Part shown: positions 7,953-16,533 of the stretch, piece after piece | Layout of the letters: every line of letters begins with the position of its first letter | Position numbering within the stretch: the stretch's first letter is position 1 | Assembly (NCBI GenBank): GCA_035439505.1 | Contig: DAORKJ010000011.1 | Span: 3,906-67,905, forward strand | DNA length: 64,000 nt | Source: UBA7236 sp035439505 | GTDB taxonomy: Bacteria > Bacteroidota > Bacteroidia > Chitinophagales > BACL12 | Direction of reading: 5' to 3' | Position numbers and translations under genes: made by a program | The notes under the pieces: model-generated | What the model saw: the letters and a program-made list of their open reading frames with translations, nothing else | What the model was told of the DNA's origin: nothing | Database searches by the model: none

Positions 7953-9512
7953 TCAATGTAACTCAAGGATTTTCACTTCCGGTATATTGGTCATGATTAG
8001 CTGAATATGTTTATTATGTGCCTTTACCTTATACTCCTGAAATATCTCCAGCACATCCTTGTCTATATAAACACTATCGGTGCCAATTATTTCTACAATG
8101 CTATAAGCAGGAATTTTATCCAACTCAACCTGTATGCGTTTTTTATTTAGAAAACTCACATTTAATGCAAGTTCAATAATGAAATGAGAGGTATGACCTT
8201 CTGTTTTTTGTTTAATGGTATATCCGGCTTCGTAGGTATGTTTAATTAAAAAATAAATGGCATACACCACACCTATCAATACGCCAATTAATAAATCGGT
8301 AAATAATATAGCTAATAAAGTGACTATAAATGGAAAAAATTGTTCTTTACCCTGATGATAAACAGCTTTAATCATTTTTGGTTTTGCCAAATTATATCCG
8401 GTGCTAATCAGAATAACGGCAAGTGCGCAATATGGTATTTTATTCATTATCCCAACCAAAAACAAAATAGCAATAAGCAACCAAACACCATGCAAAATAG
8501 ACGACCATTTAGTTTTGGCTCCGGCTTCTGCATTCGCTGAACTGCGCACTATAACTGCGGTTATGGGCAACCCTCCTATCCAACCACTCAGGAAATTTGC
8601 TGTACCCTGAGCAACGAGTTCACGGTTTTGAGGCGTAATTCTATTATAGGGATCCAGCTTATCAATAGCGGCAATACTAAGTAAAGTTTCCAGTGAGGCT
8701 ACAAAACAAATTACGATGGCATTTTTCCAAATAGTAGCATCGGTAACTATAAGGTTTAAGTTGGTCAAATGAAAATCAGCAAAAACATTTTTTGGAATAT
8801 TTACATATTGACTATCTTTTAAAGCTAAAACGGGAAAAAAATTACCAATTAAAAAAGCAACCAAACTTCCGAATATTACAATAATAAATGAAGAAGGTAA
8901 ATACGGAATTTTTTTAGATAAATTTCGTTTCCAGAAAATTAATAATAACAAACTCAAAACCGCAGTGATAATGGCACCTCCGGAGGAATGCTGATACAAT
9001 GAACCTAAGTGTTCAAAACCATGATTAAAAGTGAGAATATTAAACAGTTCGTTCGTCCAGAAATCAGGCTGATCATATCCCACCATAAATGGTATTTGTT
9101 TGGCAATGAGTAAAATTCCAATTGCACCTAACATCCCTTTAATAACTGCTGAAGGGATAAATTGTGTGAAACCACCTAATTTAAAAACACCTAAAACAAT
9201 TTGAAAAACTCCGGCAAGCATTACTGCAATAAAAAAGAGGTCGATGGATGCAGATGCAAGAATTATAGCTGCACAAATTGTTGTTAAACCGGCTGCAGGG
9301 CCACTCACGCTTAGTGAAGATTTACTTATAACAGGAACAACTATACCACCAATAATCCCTGCTATTAAACCGGCATACAAAGGCGCACCACATCCTAATG
9401 AAATGCCAAGACATAGCGGTAACGCAACAAAAAAAACAGTAATACTCGATTTTAAGTCGTGGCGAAGAAAAGAAAATACATACGTTTTAAATCTGCGTTG
9501 ATACATATGCAT
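7953..9512 (-). CDS. SulP family inorganic anion transporter
   Basis: 519 residues with 10-12 hydrophobic segments typical of the SulP/SLC26 family, which moves sulfate, bicarbonate or related anions across the inner membrane. The family core is seen in ALPLCLGISLGCGAPLYAGL (about residues 30-50) and SVSGPAAGLTT (about 68-78). The C-terminal 90 residues form a short STAS-like domain (IVEIIGTDSVYIDKDVLEIF). No carbonic anhydrase gene, the usual hint of a bicarbonate transporter, lies beside it, so the substrate stays open. Either of two ATGs (9512 or 9506) may be the start. Confidence 0.9.
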   Translation of the reverse strand: MHMYQRRFKTYVFSFLRHDLKSSITVFFVALPLCLGISLGCGAPLYAGLIAGIIGGIVVPVISKSSLSVSGPAAGLTTICAAIILASASIDLFFIAVMLAGVFQIVLGVFKLGGFTQFIPSAVIKGMLGAIGILLIAKQIPFMVGYDQPDFWTNELFNILTFNHGFEHLGSLYQHSSGGAIITAVLSLLLLIFWKRNLSKKIPYLPSSFIIVIFGSLVAFLIGNFFPVLALKDSQYVNIPKNVFADFHLTNLNLIVTDATIWKNAIVICFVASLETLLSIAAIDKLDPYNRITPQNRELVAQGTANFLSGWIGGLPITAVIVRSSANAEAGAKTKWSSILHGVWLLIAILFLVGIMNKIPYCALAVILISTGYNLAKPKMIKAVYHQGKEQFFPFIVTLLAILFTDLLIGVLIGVVYAIYFLIKHTYEAGYTIKQKTEGHTSHFIIELALNVSFLNKKRIQVELDKIPAYSIVEIIGTDSVYIDKDVLEIFQEYKVKAHNKHIQLIMTNIPEVKILELH

Positions 9513-9593
9513 AAATAAACCTCAAAGGTGAGAGTAATAAATAGCAATATGCTATTTACTTATGCATATAGTAATTGTGCATTGCGGAGTAAC

Positions 9594-9938
9594 TTATAAT
9601 GCAGCACCCGAATTAGCCCAATTCACAATGGTTTGAATAGTAACATCATCCATTTTCGGGGCTTTTTTAGGCATAGGTTTGGCACCATCAGCATGTTGGA
9701 TGGCACTAATCAACTTGCCATTCAGGCTTTGTTCTTTCACCTTTTCGTAAGTAGTTAAATCAATACCTCCTGCAGGGCGGCCGGCGTTGTGACATGTGGT
9801 TGCGCAATTGGCATCAATTATTGGTTTTACATTTGTGGTATAGGTTAATGCGGTTGAAGTAGCCTGTTTTCCTGCAGTACAAGAAACAAAACCTATTATT
9901 AAAAGCACTACAGAAATAGGGGTAATTTTATTGAGCAT
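9594..9938 (-). CDS. Small lipoprotein with cytochrome c-like CX3CH motif
   Basis: About 114 residues from the ATG at 9938, chosen because it gives a clean lipoprotein signal (MLNKITPISVVLLIIGFVSC). The mature part has YTTNVKPIIDANCATTCH, similar to small c-type cytochrome domains of Bacteroidota. The haem motif reads C-A-T-T-C-H, that is CX3CH rather than CX2CH. A downstream Met in AKPMPKKAPKM could be the axial ligand. It is probably a membrane-anchored periplasmic electron carrier or sensor. It sits between the SulP and MFS genes, all on the minus strand. The haem assignment is family inference. Confidence 0.75.
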   Translation of the reverse strand: MLNKITPISVVLLIIGFVSCTAGKQATSTALTYTTNVKPIIDANCATTCHNAGRPAGGIDLTTYEKVKEQSLNGKLISAIQHADGAKPMPKKAPKMDDVTIQTIVNWANSGAAL

Positions 9939-10016
9939 GTGGATTGAATTTCCCATAAAATTATACAACTCAATTAATTTTCACAACTATGGGTTAACCG
10001 CATACTTGATGTTCTC

Positions 10017-11267
10017 CTATTTTGCAGGAATAGCATTAGGCAATTTATTATCGCTTACCACCATTTTATTAATCACAAACATCATAATCATGGTTATAAA
10101 CATGGCAACTGTAACTACATATCCTAATATAGGATAATGGCTCAATTTCCCGGAATCTTCCTGCACAACAATTAAACCGGCCAATGATGCAGCCAGGCCT
10201 CCGGCTAATTGCTGAATACTGGAATTTAATCCCATAAAAGCCCCTCTGTCTGCTGGCTCCGGAACTCCCGACATAAGTGCCTGTGCAGAAATGATACGAG
10301 CAGTGATACCAATAAATAAAACGATATTAACAACAATTGCAACCCATAGAGGTGTTATACCTAAATTACAATATATTAATACCAAAATCATAGATAAAAT
10401 TGAGCCGGCAACAAACATATTATACTTTCCTACTCTGTCCGAAAACTTACCAATAATTGGTCCCGCAATTAAAGTAGCCGCACCGGTAAACATATATATT
10501 AAAGGAATATGATCGAGGTCTATTCCTAAATTATTAACTGTAAATGCGCTACCAAACGGCATCAACATAAATCCGCCCGTTGCTAATAATACCGTAGCGG
10601 CAAAACCGGTTAAGTACCGTTTTCTCGATAATGTCATCCACAAATGCCTGAATGGCGAAACTTTGCGTTGTATGGCTAAATGTGCTGTAACAGGTTTCAT
10701 TTTAATCAATATTACCACAAACACTGCAGCGCCAATTCCAGCAATCAACATAAATGGAGCATGCCAGTTCATGGAATTTGCCAGTTGTAGCCCAATGGGT
10801 AATCCAAGTACCTGGCTGGCTGCAAATGCCATCTGAACAAAACCCATAACGCGCCCCCTTACCTGCATTTCAAATAAATCGGTTGTAATGGCAAAAACTA
10901 CAGCTCCCATAACACCGCCAAATAAACCGGTAATAATACGTGCAGTTAGTAAAGAAGTATAGTCCGGTGCTAATCCACAAAATACAGTACCTGCTAAAAA
11001 CCCGGCATAAAAAAATAATAACATTTTTTTTCTGTCGAATTTATCAGCAAACCCGGAAGCTAAAATACCACTGATACAAGCAGAGTAAGCATATGCCGAA
11101 ACTAAATGACTAAACTGTCCCGGAGTGATAGATAATTCTGGCATCAAAATGGCACCTAATGGTGAAAGCACCATAAAATCGAGCACAATAGTAAATTGTA
11201 AAAATGCAAGAATAGCAATGATAAACCATTGATATCCGGTAAATACAGGCGTTTTGGTAGCTGACAT
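10017..11267 (-). CDS. Major facilitator superfamily transporter
   Basis: About 416 residues from the ATG at 11267 (MSATKTPVFTGYQWF); an in-frame codon at 11315 would add an unlikely 16 residues. It has twelve predicted membrane segments. The motif after TM2 reads GFADKFDRKK, a form of the MFS A motif, and a GPIIGKFSDRVGKY version follows in the second half. The best fit is a proton-coupled drug or metabolite efflux permease of the DHA1/AraJ type. The substrate is unknown. It is divergent from exbB across 291 bases of otherwise featureless A+T-rich DNA. Confidence 0.9.
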   Translation of the reverse strand: MSATKTPVFTGYQWFIIAILAFLQFTIVLDFMVLSPLGAILMPELSITPGQFSHLVSAYAYSACISGILASGFADKFDRKKMLLFFYAGFLAGTVFCGLAPDYTSLLTARIITGLFGGVMGAVVFAITTDLFEMQVRGRVMGFVQMAFAASQVLGLPIGLQLANSMNWHAPFMLIAGIGAAVFVVILIKMKPVTAHLAIQRKVSPFRHLWMTLSRKRYLTGFAATVLLATGGFMLMPFGSAFTVNNLGIDLDHIPLIYMFTGAATLIAGPIIGKFSDRVGKYNMFVAGSILSMILVLIYCNLGITPLWVAIVVNIVLFIGITARIISAQALMSGVPEPADRGAFMGLNSSIQQLAGGLAASLAGLIVVQEDSGKLSHYPILGYVVTVAMFITMIMMFVINKMVVSDNKLPNAIPAK

Positions 11268-11495
11268 AATTAAAGTAAACCGTTTATAAGCAATTAAAAC
11301 CGGAAATGGTTCCAAAGCTTAAATTTGGCGGCTGCAAGATTAGTCATATTAATATTGATTTTGTAATAAATTGCGGTAAAACGCCTTTTTAAATAGGTAA
11401 GTGAAGTAAAAATGAAACTAAAATTTTGTCCATTATATCCTACAAATACAACCTTTTACGTTTAAATATAAGGCTGTAAACCTCAGTCATCATGA

Positions 11496-11503
11496 TAATT
11501 TTG
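11496..11503 (+). promoter_or_regulatory. -7 element upstream of exbB-exbD-tonB operon
   Basis: TAATTTTG matches TAnnTTTG, 55 bases before the ATG at 11559. No clear -33 TTG is present. Confidence 0.35.
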
Positions 11504-11558
11504 TTCCTTGATAAATACCATAATTTTTTATTTGAACGTTTAATATAAAATTTTCTAA

Positions 11559-12251
11559 ATGCTGCTACAAACCTTATTACAAATACCGGGTGCATCACCT
11601 GTAACAACGCCGACTACTACAACCACTCCGGCTGAAAGTTTATCATTAATTGATTTAACCCTTGCAGGTGGAATTGTAATGATACCAATTGGTATATTAT
11701 TTATTCTGGCCATATTTTTATATTTTGAACGATATTTAACTATTCGCAAAGCAGCGAAAGGTGATCCGAAATTCATGTTGAATATTCGCGATTATATTTC
11801 AGGCGGAAATTTAGAAGCTGCAAAAATGTTATGCAAAAATACTGATACGCCTATTGCACGTATGATTGAAAAAGGTATTATGCGTTTAGGCTCTCCACTT
11901 AAGAATATTGAAGTGGCTGTAGAAAACGTTGGTAAACTGGAATTATATAAAATGGAAAAAAATCTGGCTGCTATTGCCATGATTTCGGGTGTTGGTCCAA
12001 TGCTCGGATTTTTGGGAACAGTTACCGGTATGATTCAGGCATTTTATATCATGAGCCAAAGCGACCAAATTAGTCCGAAAGTATTGTCTGGCGGTATTTA
12101 CGAAGCCATGGTTACTACCGTTGCCGGTTTAATTGTTGGTATTGTTGCCAACGTTGCCTACAATAGTTTAATAGCGCTGGTAGAAAAAATGATATATAAA
12201 ATGGAAGCCACTACTGTTGAATTTGTGGACTTATTGCAGGAACCTGCATAA
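11559..12251 (+). CDS. exbB: ExbB/TolQ/MotA family proton channel protein
   Basis: 230 residues. The inner-membrane proton channel subunit that powers TonB-dependent uptake together with ExbD. It has three membrane helices: about residues 35-58, then a pair in the second half beginning AAIAMISGVGPMLGFLGTVTG and SGGIYEAMVTTVAGLIVGIVAN. The last two segments carry the conserved family pattern with the pore-lining Thr residues. The N-terminal PTTTTTPAES linker is unusual but of no clear meaning. It is first in a three-gene operon with exbD (27-base gap) and a tonB-like gene. Confidence 0.93.
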   Translation: MLLQTLLQIPGASPVTTPTTTTTPAESLSLIDLTLAGGIVMIPIGILFILAIFLYFERYLTIRKAAKGDPKFMLNIRDYISGGNLEAAKMLCKNTDTPIARMIEKGIMRLGSPLKNIEVAVENVGKLELYKMEKNLAAIAMISGVGPMLGFLGTVTGMIQAFYIMSQSDQISPKVLSGGIYEAMVTTVAGLIVGIVANVAYNSLIALVEKMIYKMEATTVEFVDLLQEPA

Positions 12252-12278
12252 TTTAATTTCATCAGTAAATAACTTAAA

Positions 12279-12674
12279 ATGGGATTACGATCAAGAAATA
12301 AACGTTTAGCAGAATTTCAGTTGGCATCGCTCACTGATATTATATTTTTATTGTTGATATTTTTTGTATTAACATCCAGTATTGTTGCGCCAAATGCATT
12401 AAATATTTTATTACCAAATTCCGATTCACAAACACAGGCAACACAAAGTGTGAGTATATCTATTGATAAGGATTTAAAATATTATTTAAATGATGAGGAA
12501 ATTGATCCTGCATGGTTAGAAACAATGTTGCCATCAAAATTAGCAGGCCAAACCGACCCTACAGTTGTACTTTCGGCAGATAAATCTGTCCCGGTTGAAT
12601 ACGTAGTTGGGGTAATGAATATTGCCAGTAACATGAAAATCAAAATGGTTTTGGCAACTACGCCAAAAAAATAG
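12279..12674 (+). CDS. exbD: ExbD/TolR family biopolymer transport protein
   Basis: 131 residues, typical of the family. A single N-terminal membrane helix carries the essential Asp (SLTDIIFLLLIFFVLTS, D20), which takes up the proton in the ExbB-ExbD channel. A periplasmic domain of about 85 residues follows, ending VVGVMNIASNMKIKMVLAT, the usual ExbD C-terminal fold. It lies between exbB and the TonB-like gene on the same strand, so the three probably form one energy-transduction complex. TolQ/TolR function is the alternative, but no tolA, tolB or pal is nearby. Confidence 0.93.
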   Translation: MGLRSRNKRLAEFQLASLTDIIFLLLIFFVLTSSIVAPNALNILLPNSDSQTQATQSVSISIDKDLKYYLNDEEIDPAWLETMLPSKLAGQTDPTVVLSADKSVPVEYVVGVMNIASNMKIKMVLATTPKK

Positions 12675-12730
12675 GAATGAGATTTGTGGAATAACATGGA
12701 ATTGGGCATCTAATTATAAAACCAATCATT

Positions 12731-13501
12731 ATGAAAAATTGGGAAGAATTTGAAAAAGCAAATAAGCGCAGAAGTGGTTTCATAACTACGGGAATCGTTG
12801 CTGCCGTTGCATGTATTATGTTTTTATTTGGCTTTAAACCACCTGATCCGCCTTTAGAACCTGAAGGTTTATTAATTGACTTCGGAACAGATGCCACCGG
12901 TTCCGGTTCTTTTGAGCCTAACACCACGGCCTCTACCCCAACTTCAAGTAATCAGACAGTAAAGGAGGAAATTGCTACTCAGGACATTGAGCAATCGGTT
13001 AAAATTCCGGATGTTAAAAAGAATGATAAGCCTAAAACCAATACTAATACTCAAACTGAAACTAAACCCACTATTGACCAAAGCCAGATTTTTACCGGCG
13101 ATAAGGTGAATAACAATGGTCAATCCGGTAATAGCGAAGGTAATTCTACCTATGGTGGCAACCAGGGTTCTACCAATGGCGACCCAAACGGATATCATGG
13201 TCCAGGTGCCGGAAAAGGTGATGATGGCAATGTTGGTTGGGATTTAGCTGGTCGTAGTATGAAGGCAAAACCTTCATTACAAGTTGAACACAACGAGATT
13301 GGTGACGTGCGAATTAAAATTTATGTAGATAAAAACGGGAAAGTTACCAGAGCCGAATATGAACGAAGTGGTTCAACTATTACCGACTCATATTTGATTA
13401 CACAGGCGAAAAATGCTGCTTTGAAATCTACATTTAACGCAGATTCAAAAGCACCTGAAACACAGATAGGATATATTACTTTCCACTTTAAATTACAATA
13501 A
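12731..13501 (+). CDS. TonB-like energy transducer
   Basis: 256 residues. The N-terminal membrane helix (residues 17-36, SGFITTGIVAAVACIMFLFG) is followed by a long low-complexity linker rich in Thr, Asn, Gly and Lys (about residues 55-170). The C-terminal domain has DVRIKIYVDKNGKVTRAEYERSG and ends IGYITFHFKL, the pattern of the TonB C-terminal domain. The linker is Gly/Asn-rich instead of Pro/Lys-rich as in enterobacterial TonB. As the third gene after exbB and exbD it should carry the proton-motive signal to outer-membrane receptors. A strong terminator at 13540 ends the operon. Confidence 0.85.
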   Translation: MKNWEEFEKANKRRSGFITTGIVAAVACIMFLFGFKPPDPPLEPEGLLIDFGTDATGSGSFEPNTTASTPTSSNQTVKEEIATQDIEQSVKIPDVKKNDKPKTNTNTQTETKPTIDQSQIFTGDKVNNNGQSGNSEGNSTYGGNQGSTNGDPNGYHGPGAGKGDDGNVGWDLAGRSMKAKPSLQVEHNEIGDVRIKIYVDKNGKVTRAEYERSGSTITDSYLITQAKNAALKSTFNADSKAPETQIGYITFHFKLQ

Positions 13502-13539
13502 TATTTCCCGCCACGACCGGAAGTATTATATGAAAAGAG

Positions 13540-13574
13540 CAGTGCCTTCAGTAAAATGAAGGCACTGTTTTTTT
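13540..13574 (+). terminator. Intrinsic terminator of exbB operon
   Basis: CAGTGCCTTCA (13540-13550) pairs perfectly with TGAAGGCACTG (13557-13567) around a 6-base loop, followed by seven T. Confidence 0.92.
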
Positions 13575-13630
13575 ATACACATCTCCCCTTTTTATTTTAG
13601 CCGATTATTGTGTCTATTTGCTATGTTATT

Positions 13631-14500
13631 ATGATGACATATAAGGAAACACTTGATTATTTGTTTACGCANNNNNNNNNNNNNNNNNNNNNNNNNNNNN
13701 NNNNNNNNNNNNNNNNNNNNNNNNNNNNNNNNNNNNNNNNNNNNNNNNNNNNNNNNNNNNNNNNNNNNNNNGGTGAAATACAGGATGAAACTATTGGTGT
13801 TTTTGAACAAAAGGCTACTGAAAATAATGCAGCTTTATATCCCGCTCCGGAAAATGTTCAGGTGGAATTGTTAGACCACAGTTTTGATAGCATGGAATTA
13901 AATGTGAGTTATTTGAACCAACTCACATATCCTAATTTGATTTTGGACTTAACCGGGGATTACCAATTACAAAATGTTGCCACAGCCATTCAAACCATTG
14001 AGGTAATGCGATTACAGGGAATAGAAATACCTGACGAAGCAATATATGAAGGGTTGCGGGATGTGCAAACCCATACCGGTTTTGCCGGCAGATGGCAGGT
14101 ATTGCAGAAAAATCCATTATTAGTTGCAGATTGTGCGCACAATACAGGTGGTTTGACCTTATTATTCAGGCAGGTAAAGGAACAATCCTATCAACAATTG
14201 CATGTGGTAACCGGGGCTGTTAATGATAAAGACCTGGATGCCGGGCTCAGCCTATTCCCTGCTCATGCCATTTATTACTTTTGTAAACCAGACATTCCTC
14301 GTGGCCTCGATGCAGTTCATTTACAGGAACTTGCATTATCAAAGGGTTTAAAAGGGACTTCCTACACTTCCGTATTTGCAGCTTTACAACAAGCCTTACA
14401 AAATGCCGGGAAAAATGATATGATTTTAATATGCGGCAGTATTTTTGTGGTAGCTGAGGCTTTACCGGCATACACGGCTTTAACCAAACTAAATAGCTAA
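13631..14500 (+). CDS. folC: Bifunctional folylpolyglutamate/dihydrofolate synthase, interrupted by assembly gap
   Basis: FolC adds glutamate to folates and forms dihydrofolate from dihydropteroate. The N-terminus MTYKETLDYLFT (ATG at 13631 or 13634) and the C-terminal 243 residues after the gap fit Bacteroidota FolC. LILDLTGDYQLQNVATAI, HTGFAGRWQVL and VADCAHNTGG belong to the Mur ligase C-terminal domain. FolC is normally about 420-440 residues, but only about 255 are visible, so roughly 170 residues including the ATP-binding loop are missing. The 100 N therefore stand for about 500 bases. The frame across the gap is arbitrary. The next gene starts 4 bases downstream. Confidence 0.88.
   Translation: MMTYKETLDYLFTXXXXXXXXXXXXXXXXXXXXXXXXXXXXXXXXXXGEIQDETIGVFEQKATENNAALYPAPENVQVELLDHSFDSMELNVSYLNQLTYPNLILDLTGDYQLQNVATAIQTIEVMRLQGIEIPDEAIYEGLRDVQTHTGFAGRWQVLQKNPLLVADCAHNTGGLTLLFRQVKEQSYQQLHVVTGAVNDKDLDAGLSLFPAHAIYYFCKPDIPRGLDAVHLQELALSKGLKGTSYTSVFAALQQALQNAGKNDMILICGSIFVVAEALPAYTALTKLNS
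13672..13771. other. Assembly gap of exactly 100 N inside folC
   Basis: One hundred N in a row, a standard placeholder for a scaffold join of unknown length. By comparison with the usual FolC length the true missing sequence is about 500 bases. Coordinates downstream are nominal relative to the real chromosome. Confidence 0.99.
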
Positions 14501-14504
14501 TTCA

Positions 14505-15929
14505 ATGAAAAGAGTAGTTTTCCTCCTTATTTGTAGTTTTTTACTCTCCAACCTATTCGGTCAAACTTTACATGGATATGAATTTAAAATTCAAATTAAA
14601 GGATTGGCAGATACTGCATTGTATTTAGGTCATCATTATGGTTCATCTCAATATGTTATCGATACAGTTCCGGTAAACAGTAAAGGTGAAGCCGTTTTTA
14701 CAAGCAATGATACCTTACCGGGTGGTGTTTATCTGGTGGTTATTCCTACTTTGAAAAACAAATATTTCGAAATGCTGGTAAGTGGTATGGAACCAAAATT
14801 TAGTCTGGAAACCGATACTGTTGATTTTATTAAAAACATGCGTGTAAGCGGCTCTTTAGAAAACACTATTTTTTATGAAGATTTAAATTTTATCGCATCA
14901 AAAAAGGATAAAATGACTCAGCTTAAAAAAGAATTGGATTTGGCCGGAGAAACTACAGAAGCAGGTGTAAAAATTAAAGCTGAAATGAAGGCTATTAATG
15001 CAGAGGTGGAGGCATACCGTGAGGCTAATTTTAATAAATATCCCAATCTGTTATATACTAAATTCTTAAAAGCTGCTACAGATATTAAAATTCCGGAAGC
15101 CCCGGTTAATCCTGATGGCACAAAAGATTCAACATTTGCATTACGTTATGTTCGCCAGCACTATTTCGACAATTTCGATTTTAGTGATGAACGTTTATTA
15201 AGAAGTAATTTATATGATACCAGGATAAAAAAATACATCAAAGATTATGTAGTAAAAATGCCTGATTCTATCATGGTTGCCGTAGATTTTATTATTGGCA
15301 AATCAACGGTATCACCAAAAACATTTCAATATGTAACTGTTTTATTATTAAATGAATATGCCACCTCAAAAATAATGGGCTTCGATGCTGTTTATGTGCA
15401 TATCGTAGATAAATTTTATACCGGTGGCAAAGCGTTTTGGTTAGATGATGTAGGCTTATATCGTATTCAGGCGCAGGCTGATAAGGTTCGCCCTACACTG
15501 TTAGGAAAAAAAGGACAACCCTTAATTTTACAAGATACATCTGGGGTGGATATTCCATTATATAGTATAAATTCACGATTTACAGTAATTGTTTTCTGGA
15601 GTCCCGACTGTGGGCACTGTAAAAAAGAAATGCCGAAAATCGAGGCATTATATCCTGAATTAAAACAACTCGGCGCTGAAGTTTATGCAGTATATTCAGA
15701 AGATGAATTTGATAAATGGAAAACCTGGTTACGCGGTCATAAATACCCTTGGATTAATGTGAGTAATTCAAAGGGAATAGATCAGTATCAAATTAAATAC
15801 AATGTGGAACAAACACCGCTCATTTATTTGTTAGATAAAGATAAAATCATATTTGGCAAAAAAATTAACATCGAGCAAGTGCCCGGCATCATCAAGGATA
15901 GAATTAAATACGAGGAAAGTAAATCCTAA
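14505..15929 (+). CDS. Exported TlpA-type thioredoxin-domain protein
   Basis: 474 residues with a cleavable signal peptide (MKRVVFLLICSFLLSNLFGQ). Residues 25-130 resemble the DUF4369 beta domain and the middle helical part resembles DUF5106. The C-terminal thioredoxin domain (about residues 335-470) carries the redox motif FWSPDCGHCKKEMPKIE, a CGHC active site. The cis-Pro is seen in YNVEQTPLIYLLD. Proteins of this build act in the periplasm in disulfide reduction or cytochrome c maturation. The exact partner is not visible. The gene starts 4 bases after folC and may be cotranscribed with it. Confidence 0.9.
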   Translation: MKRVVFLLICSFLLSNLFGQTLHGYEFKIQIKGLADTALYLGHHYGSSQYVIDTVPVNSKGEAVFTSNDTLPGGVYLVVIPTLKNKYFEMLVSGMEPKFSLETDTVDFIKNMRVSGSLENTIFYEDLNFIASKKDKMTQLKKELDLAGETTEAGVKIKAEMKAINAEVEAYREANFNKYPNLLYTKFLKAATDIKIPEAPVNPDGTKDSTFALRYVRQHYFDNFDFSDERLLRSNLYDTRIKKYIKDYVVKMPDSIMVAVDFIIGKSTVSPKTFQYVTVLLLNEYATSKIMGFDAVYVHIVDKFYTGGKAFWLDDVGLYRIQAQADKVRPTLLGKKGQPLILQDTSGVDIPLYSINSRFTVIVFWSPDCGHCKKEMPKIEALYPELKQLGAEVYAVYSEDEFDKWKTWLRGHKYPWINVSNSKGIDQYQIKYNVEQTPLIYLLDKDKIIFGKKINIEQVPGIIKDRIKYEESKS

Positions 15930-16045
15930 TTAAATATTTCTACCTCATGGTGTACCAATAATGTAATTAAACATAACATTGACATAACGCCTGTAAAAAG
16001 TATTATCATTAATACTATTTTACTATATCCTTTTTTGTTGTGCAT
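15926..16045 (-). CDS. Putative 39-residue single-pass membrane peptide
   Basis: An open frame on the minus strand from ATG (16043-16045) to TAG (15926-15928). It begins MHNKKGYSK, a basic N-terminus, followed by a hydrophobic helix from IVLMIILFTG to LCLITLLV (residues 10-31) and a short tail HHEVEIFN. It fills the otherwise empty gap between the thioredoxin gene, whose last 4 bases it overlaps convergently, and msrB. The membrane-protein composition, positive-inside rule and exact fit to the gap support it. No homologue is known to me, and chance cannot be excluded at this length. Confidence 0.4.
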   Translation of the reverse strand: MHNKKGYSKIVLMIILFTGVMSMLCLITLLVHHEVEIFN

Positions 16046-16052
16046 AATTTTG
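16045..16052 (+). promoter_or_regulatory. -7 element upstream of msrB
   Basis: TAATTTTG matches TAnnTTTG, 72 bases before the msrB ATG, leaving a leader of about 65 bases. It overlaps the start codon of the putative minus-strand peptide gene. Confidence 0.35.
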
Positions 16053-16124
16053 GTGAACAAGCAAACCCGGATATTGTTCAATAAATAATTGAACTTTTAA
16101 ATAACTCCTTACGTTAAATCGAAC

Positions 16125-16529
16125 ATGAAAGAAAAGCGCCAATACACCGTAATTAAATCAGAGGATGAATGGAAGTCACTATTGTCTGAGGAGCAATATC
16201 GTGTTTTGAGGAAAAAAGGCACTGAACGCCCTTTTACCGGCGAATACGACCATTTTTTTGAGGATGGTATTTATGTGTGTGCAGGTTGCGGTCAGCAATT
16301 ATTTACTTCTACCTCTAAATTTGACAGTGGCTGCGGATGGCCGGCTTTTGATAGGGAAATAGAAAAAGGAACTATCGACTACGAAACAGACCAGGGTTTT
16401 GGAATGGTTAGGACAGAAATTTTATGCAGTAAATGTGGAGGTCATTTAGGACACGTGTTTGATGACGGTCCAACAGAAACAGGCAACAGATTTTGTGTAA
16501 ATTCTGCTTCGTTAAAGTTTAAGAAGTAA
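16125..16529 (+). CDS. msrB: Peptide-methionine (R)-S-oxide reductase MsrB
   Basis: 134 residues, family length. It reduces methionine-R-sulfoxide in oxidised proteins. The zinc site is formed by CAGC (C52, C55) and CSKC (C101, C104). The catalytic Cys lies in RFCVNSASL (C124), with GHLGHVFDDGP (106-116) before it. C70 in SGCGWPAF may act as resolving Cys. No signal peptide, so it is cytoplasmic. It is single-domain, not fused to MsrA, and convergent with the histidine kinase gene, with 4 bases between stop codons. Confidence 0.97.
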   Translation: MKEKRQYTVIKSEDEWKSLLSEEQYRVLRKKGTERPFTGEYDHFFEDGIYVCAGCGQQLFTSTSKFDSGCGWPAFDREIEKGTIDYETDQGFGMVRTEILCSKCGGHLGHVFDDGPTETGNRFCVNSASLKFKK

Positions 16530-16533
16530 TAGA

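Noticed and set aside
11268..11558. Small gene or riboswitch between the MFS and exbB genes
   Set aside because: No frame above about 30 codons with a good start and no stable hairpin were seen; only a -7 box.
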